13,228 bases of DNA, from positions 1-13,228 of the forward strand of contig JAUXXN010000109.1 of the NCBI GenBank assembly GCA_030684755.1, written 5' to 3'. The DNA is from Hydrogenophaga sp. (GTDB lineage: Bacteria; Pseudomonadota; Gammaproteobacteria; Burkholderiales; Burkholderiaceae_C). A program made the translations under genes and the position numbers. Shown here one piece after another: positions 9,382-13,228 of the stretch (its first letter is position 1; each line of letters opens with the position of its first letter). The notes beneath the pieces were generated by a model that did not search any database, was not told where the DNA came from, and worked only from the letters and a program-made list of their open reading frames with translations.

Positions 9382-12300
9382 ATGAACTGTGGTGAACCCG
9401 TGAACCGCAACGCCCGATACACCCCGCTTGAGGCTGTTCGTTCCCGCGCCGCGATACGAGAGAAGGCCCCGCAACCCCCGTTTTTCCGCAGCGCAAACGG
9501 CTTGGCCTTGCAAGCACTGACCTTGGGGGTGGCGGTGCTCTTGGGGGGCAACGCCCTGGCCGGGCCTGTGGGCGGCGTGGTCACGGCGGGTTCCGCCAGC
9601 ATCAGCACCGCGCCGGGCAACACCACCATCCACCAGTCCAGCCAGCAAGCCACCCTCAACTGGCAAAGCTTCAACATCGCAGCGGGCGAAGCGGTGCGCT
9701 TCGTGCAGCCCAACAGCCAGTCGGTGGCGCTGAACCGGGTCGTGGGTTCCGACCCGTCCCGCATTCTGGGCAGCTTGACGGCCAACGGCCAGGTGTTTCT
9801 GGTGAACCCGAACGGCATTTTGTTTGGCCAAGGTGCGTCGGTCAACGTGGGCGGCTTGGTCGCGTCCACCCTCAACATCACCGACGCCGACTTTGCGGCC
9901 GGTCGCCACCGCTTCAGCGGCAACAGCACCAGCGCGGTGCTCAACCAAGGCGACATCCGGGCCGACGGCGGTTACGTGGCGCTGCTGGGTGCCCAGGTGG
10001 GCAACGACGGCGTGATCACCGCGCAACGCGGCACGGTGGCACTCGCCGCAGGCAGCGCCATGACGCTGGACGTGGCGGGCGACGGCCTGCTTCAAGTCAA
10101 GGTGCAGCAAGGTGCGGTGAACGCCCTGGCGCAAAACGGCGGCCTGATCCAGGCGGACGGCGGCCAGGTCTTGCTGACAGCCCAGTCGGCCAGCAGCCTG
10201 CTGGGCAGCGCCGTGAACAACACCGGCGTGGTGCAGGCGCAAACCCTCGTCACCGGCAAAAACGGTCGCATTCTGCTGCTGGGCGACATGCACAGCGGCA
10301 CGGTCAACGTGGGCGGCACCTTGGACGCCTCGGGCCTGGGTGCGGGCCAAACCGGTGGCCAAGTCACCGTGACCGGGCGGCATGTCGGCTTGTTCGGTGG
10401 GCAAATTTTGGCCGCTGGCGACGCAGGCGGCGGCACCGTGCTGGTGGGCGGCGGCTACCAAGGCAACAACCCGGCGGTGCCCAACGCCACAGCCACTTAC
10501 ATGAGCGCCGATGCCCGCATCAACGCCGACGCCATCACCAACGGCCGGGGTGGCACCGTGGTGCTGTGGGCCAACGAAACCACCCGCGCCCACGGCCACA
10601 TCAGCGCACGCGGCGGCGCACAAGGCGGCAACGGCGGCCTGATTGAAACCTCGGGCCACTGGCTCGACGTGGCGGGTATCCAGGTCAACGCCTCGGCGCC
10701 TCAAGGCGCTGCGGGCCTGTGGCTGCTCGACCCCGCCGACGTGACCATCACCGGCGCGGCCACCAGCGGCGGCAGCCTCAACAGCAACGTCTTCACCCCC
10801 GACCCCAACGCCAACACGGCCAATGTGAACGTGGCCGACATCGTGTCCGCGCTGACGGCGGGCAACAACGTCACCATCATCACGGCCAACACCGGTGGCA
10901 CGGGCAACGGCGACATCACCGTAGACACGGCCATCTCGTGGACCAAAGCACCGGGCAGCCCGCCCGTGTCTACCCTGACCCTGAACGCGGTTCGGGACGT
11001 GGTGGTGAACGAAGCCATCACCGCCACCTGGGGCAGTCTGGTCACCACGGCGGGGCGCGATGTGACGCTGTTGGCACCCGTCACCACCACCAACGGCAGC
11101 TTCACGGCCAACGCCGGGCGCGACGTCAACCTCGTGAAGAACCTGGCGAACCCCTTGACCGCCATCACGACCACCGATGGCAGTTTCAGAGCGAACGCCG
11201 GGGGCTTTGTGAATGTGGACAACGTTGCCCTGACGACGACCCGGGGCAACCTGATTCTGGTGGCCGGAACGGATGGCGCCTCCAATGGCAGCGTCGTTTT
11301 CACGCCGGGCACGCCTGTGGCCGCCGTCACCGGCCCCAACGCAGCGGTGTTGATTTACAACCCGATAGGCACAGTGCCAACCGATTATTCGGGGAACTTC
11401 ACGTTGAGCTCGGGTGCCACGCTGACGTCAGGCGTCTTTATGCCGGCGATGACGGGCGCTACGGGAGCTACGGGCGCTACGGGAGCGGCAGGAACGGATG
11501 GTGCAACTGGTGCCACGGGAACGGCTGGTACGCCGGGAGCTGATGGAGCTACAGGTGCGGCAGGAACTGATGGTGCAGCGGGTGCAACAGGTGCGGCTGG
11601 GACGCCGGGAGCCGATGGAGCCACAGGTGCAACAGGAACGGCTGGTACGCCGGGAACTGATGGAGCAACTGGAGCCACAGGCGCAGCAGGAACTGATGGT
11701 GCGGTAGGTGCAACGGGTGCCACGGGAGCAGCAGGAACTGATGGTGCGGTAGGTGCCACTGGTGCCACAGGTGCGGCTGGTACGCCGGGAGCTGATGGAG
11801 CTACAGGCGCTGCTGGAGCCGCGGGTGCCACAGGCGCAGCAGGAACCGATGGGGCGGTAGGCGCAACAGGTGTGGCTGGTACACCAGGAGCCGATGGAGC
11901 TACAGGTGCCGATGGAGCGGCTGGTGCCACGGGAGCCACCGGAGCAGCAGGAACTGACGGCGCAGTCGGTGCAACAGGTGCCACAGGCGCTGCTGGTACC
12001 GATGGCGCAGTAGGTGCAACGGGTGCGGCAGGAGCTGATGGGGCAACAGGTGCGGCAGGAACTGCTGGCGCGGTAGGCGCAGCCGGTGCAACAGGAGCGG
12101 CAGGTACGCCGGGAGCTGCTGGAGCAGCGGGTGCCACGGGTGCCACCGGAGCAGCAGGAACTGACGGTGCAGTCGGTGCAACAGGTGTGGCAGGAACTGA
12201 TGGTGCAGCGGGTGCCACGGGTGCAGCAGGAACTGACGGTGCAACAGGTGCAACAGGTGCGGCTGGTACGCCGGGAGTCGATGGAGCTACAGGTGCTGCT

Positions 12301-13228
12301 GGAGCAGCAGGAACTGACGGTGCAGTCGGTGCAACAGGAGCGGCAGGTACGCCGGGAGCCGATGGAGCTACAGGTGCTGCTGGAGCAGCTGGTGCCACGG
12401 GAGCCATCGGAGCAGCAGGAACTGATGGAGCAGTCGGGGCAACGGGAGCGGCCGGTACCGACGGAGCAGTTGGTGCCACAGGTGCCACAGGTGCGGCAGG
12501 TTCGCCGGGTGCTGCTGGAGCAGCTGGTGCCACGGGTGCCACAGGCGCAGCAGGAACCGATGGAGCGATAGGCGCAACGGGTGCCACGGGTGAAGCAGGA
12601 ACTGACGGTTCAGTCGGTGCAACAGGTGTGGCAGGAACTGATGGTGCGGTAGGTGCCACAGGTGCCACAGGTGCGGCTGGTACGCCGGGAGCTGATGGAG
12701 CTACAGGTGCAACAGGAGCCGCTGGTACCGACGGAGCAGTGGGTGCAACAGGTGCCACGGGAGCGGCTGGTACGCCGGGAGCTGATGGATCAGCTGGTGC
12801 CACGGGAGCCACGGGTGCAGCAGGAACTGATGGAGCTACAGGCGTTGCTGGAGCAGTCGGCGCAACGGGTGCGGCTGGAACTGATGGCGCAGTCGGCGCA
12901 ACGGGTGCCACGGGAACAGCTGGTACGCCGGGAGCTGCTGGTGCAACAGGTGCCACAGGTGCAGTGGGTGCAGTGGGTGCAACAGGCGCCACCGGAGCTG
13001 CAGGAATTGATGGAGCGGTAGGCGCAACGGGTGCAACAGGCAATACAGGCGCCACGGGAGTCGCAGGACCAGCAGGGCCAACAGGGCCAACGGGTTCCAC
13101 AGGTGCCATAGGCGCAACAGGCGCAACAGGCGCAACAGGCGCAACAGGCGCAACAGGCGCAACAGGTGCGGCCGGTACCGATGGAGCAGTGGGCGCCACA
13201 GGTGCGGCAGGAACCGATGGTGCAGTCG
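9382..13228 (+). CDS. TPS-domain (filamentous haemagglutinin N-terminal) exoprotein with collagen-like Gly-X-Y region, 3' end outside window
   Basis: 1282 codons are open from ATG 9382 to the window end without a stop. An extended signal peptide (charged, about 36 residues, then a hydrophobic core [16 protein letters not shown] and ALA at 58-60) is followed by the two-partner-secretion domain. That domain contains [13 protein letters not shown], the hallmark NPNGI (142-146) and [18 protein letters not shown] beta-helix-like region follows, with [14 protein letters not shown] (445-458) and two diverged GSFxANAG units near 572-610. From residue 692 (base 11455) every third residue is glycine to the end, at least 590 residues, dominated by [15 protein letters not shown] and GAD. 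Known TPS proteins are exported by an outer-membrane TpsB pore, which is not seen here. The likely role is a long surface or released fibre in adhesion or biofilm. Family call for the N-terminus is firm; triple-helix formation is inferred. Confidence 0.88.
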   Translation, partial: MNCGEPVNRNARYTPLEAVRSRAAIREKAPQPPFFRSANGLALQALTLGVAVLLGGNALAGPVGGVVTAGSASISTAPGNTTIHQSSQQATLNWQSFNIAAGEAVRFVQPNSQSVALNRVVGSDPSRILGSLTANGQVFLVNPNGILFGQGASVNVGGLVASTLNITDADFAAGRHRFSGNSTSAVLNQGDIRADGGYVALLGAQVGNDGVITAQRGTVALAAGSAMTLDVAGDGLLQVKVQQGAVNALAQNGGLIQADGGQVLLTAQSASSLLGSAVNNTGVVQAQTLVTGKNGRILLLGDMHSGTVNVGGTLDASGLGAGQTGGQVTVTGRHVGLFGGQILAAGDAGGGTVLVGGGYQGNNPAVPNATATYMSADARINADAITNGRGGTVVLWANETTRAHGHISARGGAQGGNGGLIETSGHWLDVAGIQVNASAPQGAAGLWLLDPADVTITGAATSGGSLNSNVFTPDPNANTANVNVADIVSALTAGNNVTIITANTGGTGNGDITVDTAISWTKAPGSPPVSTLTLNAVRDVVVNEAITATWGSLVTTAGRDVTLLAPVTTTNGSFTANAGRDVNLVKNLANPLTAITTTDGSFRANAGGFVNVDNVALTTTRGNLILVAGTDGASNGSVVFTPGTPVAAVTGPNAAVLIYNPIGTVPTDYSGNFTLSSGATLTSGVFMPAMTGATGATGATGAAGTDGATGATGTAGTPGADGATGAAGTDGAAGATGAAGTPGADGATGATGTAGTPGTDGATGATGAAGTDGAVGATGATGAAGTDGAVGATGATGAAGTPGADGATGAAGAAGATGAAGTDGAVGATGVAGTPGADGATGADGAAGATGATGAAGTDGAVGATGATGAAGTDGAVGATGAAGADGATGAAGTAGAVGAAGATGAAGTPGAAGAAGATGATGAAGTDGAVGATGVAGTDGAAGATGAAGTDGATGATGAAGTPGVDGATGAAGAAGTDGAVGATGAAGTPGADGATGAAGAAGATGAIGAAGTDGAVGATGAAGTDGAVGATGATGAAGSPGAAGAAGATGATGAAGTDGAIGATGATGEAGTDGSVGATGVAGTDGAVGATGATGAAGTPGADGATGATGAAGTDGAVGATGATGAAGTPGADGSAGATGATGAAGTDGATGVAGAVGATGAAGTDGAVGATGATGTAGTPGAAGATGATGAVGAVGATGATGAAGIDGAVGATGATGNTGATGVAGPAGPTGPTGSTGAIGATGATGATGATGATGATGAAGTDGAVGATGAAGTDGAV
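11731..11807 (+). repeat. 77-base direct repeat, copy 1
   Basis: This segment matches 12631-12707 with one difference (T at 11760, A at 12660). The spacing is exactly 900 bases, i.e. 100 Gly-X-Y triplets. Neighbouring sequence is far more diverged, so this looks like a relatively recent copy or gene-conversion event within the array. Confidence 0.85.
12631..12707 (+). repeat. 77-base direct repeat, copy 2
   Basis: Partner of the copy at 11731-11807, 76 of 77 bases identical. It could allow an in-frame 900-base deletion or duplication by recombination. Confidence 0.85.
13111..13164 (+). repeat. Six perfect tandem copies of a 9-base unit (GGCGCAACA)
   Basis: Six identical GGCGCAACA units, each encoding Gly-Ala-Thr, sit head to tail within the collagen-like region. 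Identity at silent positions points to recent slippage. Gain or loss of units keeps the frame and changes fibre length. Confidence 0.95.

Larger units (their letters stand above)
11455..13228 (+). repeat. Collagen-like Gly-X-Y coding repeat, period 9 bases
   Basis: About 197 uninterrupted Gly-X-Y triplets run to the window edge. A loose higher-order unit of four or five triplets, roughly (GAT)1-2-GAA-GTD or GTP-GAV or GAD (36-45 bases), recurs throughout. X is mostly Ala or Thr; Y is mostly Thr, Ala, Asp, Val or Pro. I see no lysine or arginine and one glutamate (residue 1071). The DNA is diverged at third codon positions, so much of the array is old rather than freshly amplified. Confidence 0.95.

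Noticed and set aside
9301..10704. A 467-codon minus-strand reading frame
   Set aside because: Antisense shadow of the TPS domain; no recognisable protein motif.
11385..13199. A 604-codon minus-strand reading frame of Pro-Ala-Val repeats
   Set aside because: It is the complement of the Gly-X-Y repeat. Its openness follows from the GGN-GCN-ACN composition on the plus strand, and no start signal or ordinary protein sequence is visible.
11455..13228. CRISPR array
   Set aside because: The repeat has a 9-base codon-level period, no spacer structure, and reads in frame as Gly-X-Y.

Overview
The window looks like a chromosomal segment of a high-GC betaproteobacterium. Burkholderiales, probably Comamonadaceae-like, is an inference from composition, codon use and the srkA / methyltransferase / ybdK gene content; no rRNA or other marker gene is present to confirm it. 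There are eight protein genes, two of them cut by the window edges. I see no tRNA, rRNA, CRISPR array or insertion sequence.

Region 1 (1-4526) is a tightly overlapping three-gene plus-strand operon that reads as a restriction-modification / defence cassette. It holds the C-terminal part of an Eco57I-type adenine methyltransferase, a DUF1016/YhcG-family PD-(D/E)XK nuclease-like protein, and a large protein joining an N-terminal GIY-YIG-like (T5orf172) domain to a DEAD/DEAH helicase. The methyltransferase would mark and recognise DNA, the helicase would translocate, and two different nuclease folds are available for cleavage. Both gene junctions use the same 8-base overlap, ATGAGTAA. The methyltransferase end is clearly poorer in GC than the rest, which suggests a mosaic origin.

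Region 2 (4545-9007) looks like ordinary chromosomal housekeeping. A minus-strand SrkA/YihE stress-response kinase is divergent from a class I SAM-dependent methyltransferase (Methyltransf_32 / METTL25-like). Then comes a CPA-type antiporter-like membrane protein followed 3 bases later by a YbdK-type carboxylate-amine ligase, probably co-transcribed. The antiporter appears to lack the usual ion-binding aspartate.

Region 3 (9008-13228) starts with about 374 bases without a gene. This stretch contains a cluster of inverted repeats able to fold as a multi-branched RNA, and a 14-base palindrome. It is followed by the start of a very large secreted protein, open at the window end. That protein has an extended signal peptide, a two-partner-secretion (filamentous haemagglutinin N-terminal) domain, a beta-helix-like stretch, and then at least 590 residues of uninterrupted Gly-X-Y collagen-like repeats, rich in Gly-Ala-Thr. 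The coupling of a TPS domain to a long, almost charge-poor collagen-like region is the most striking feature here.
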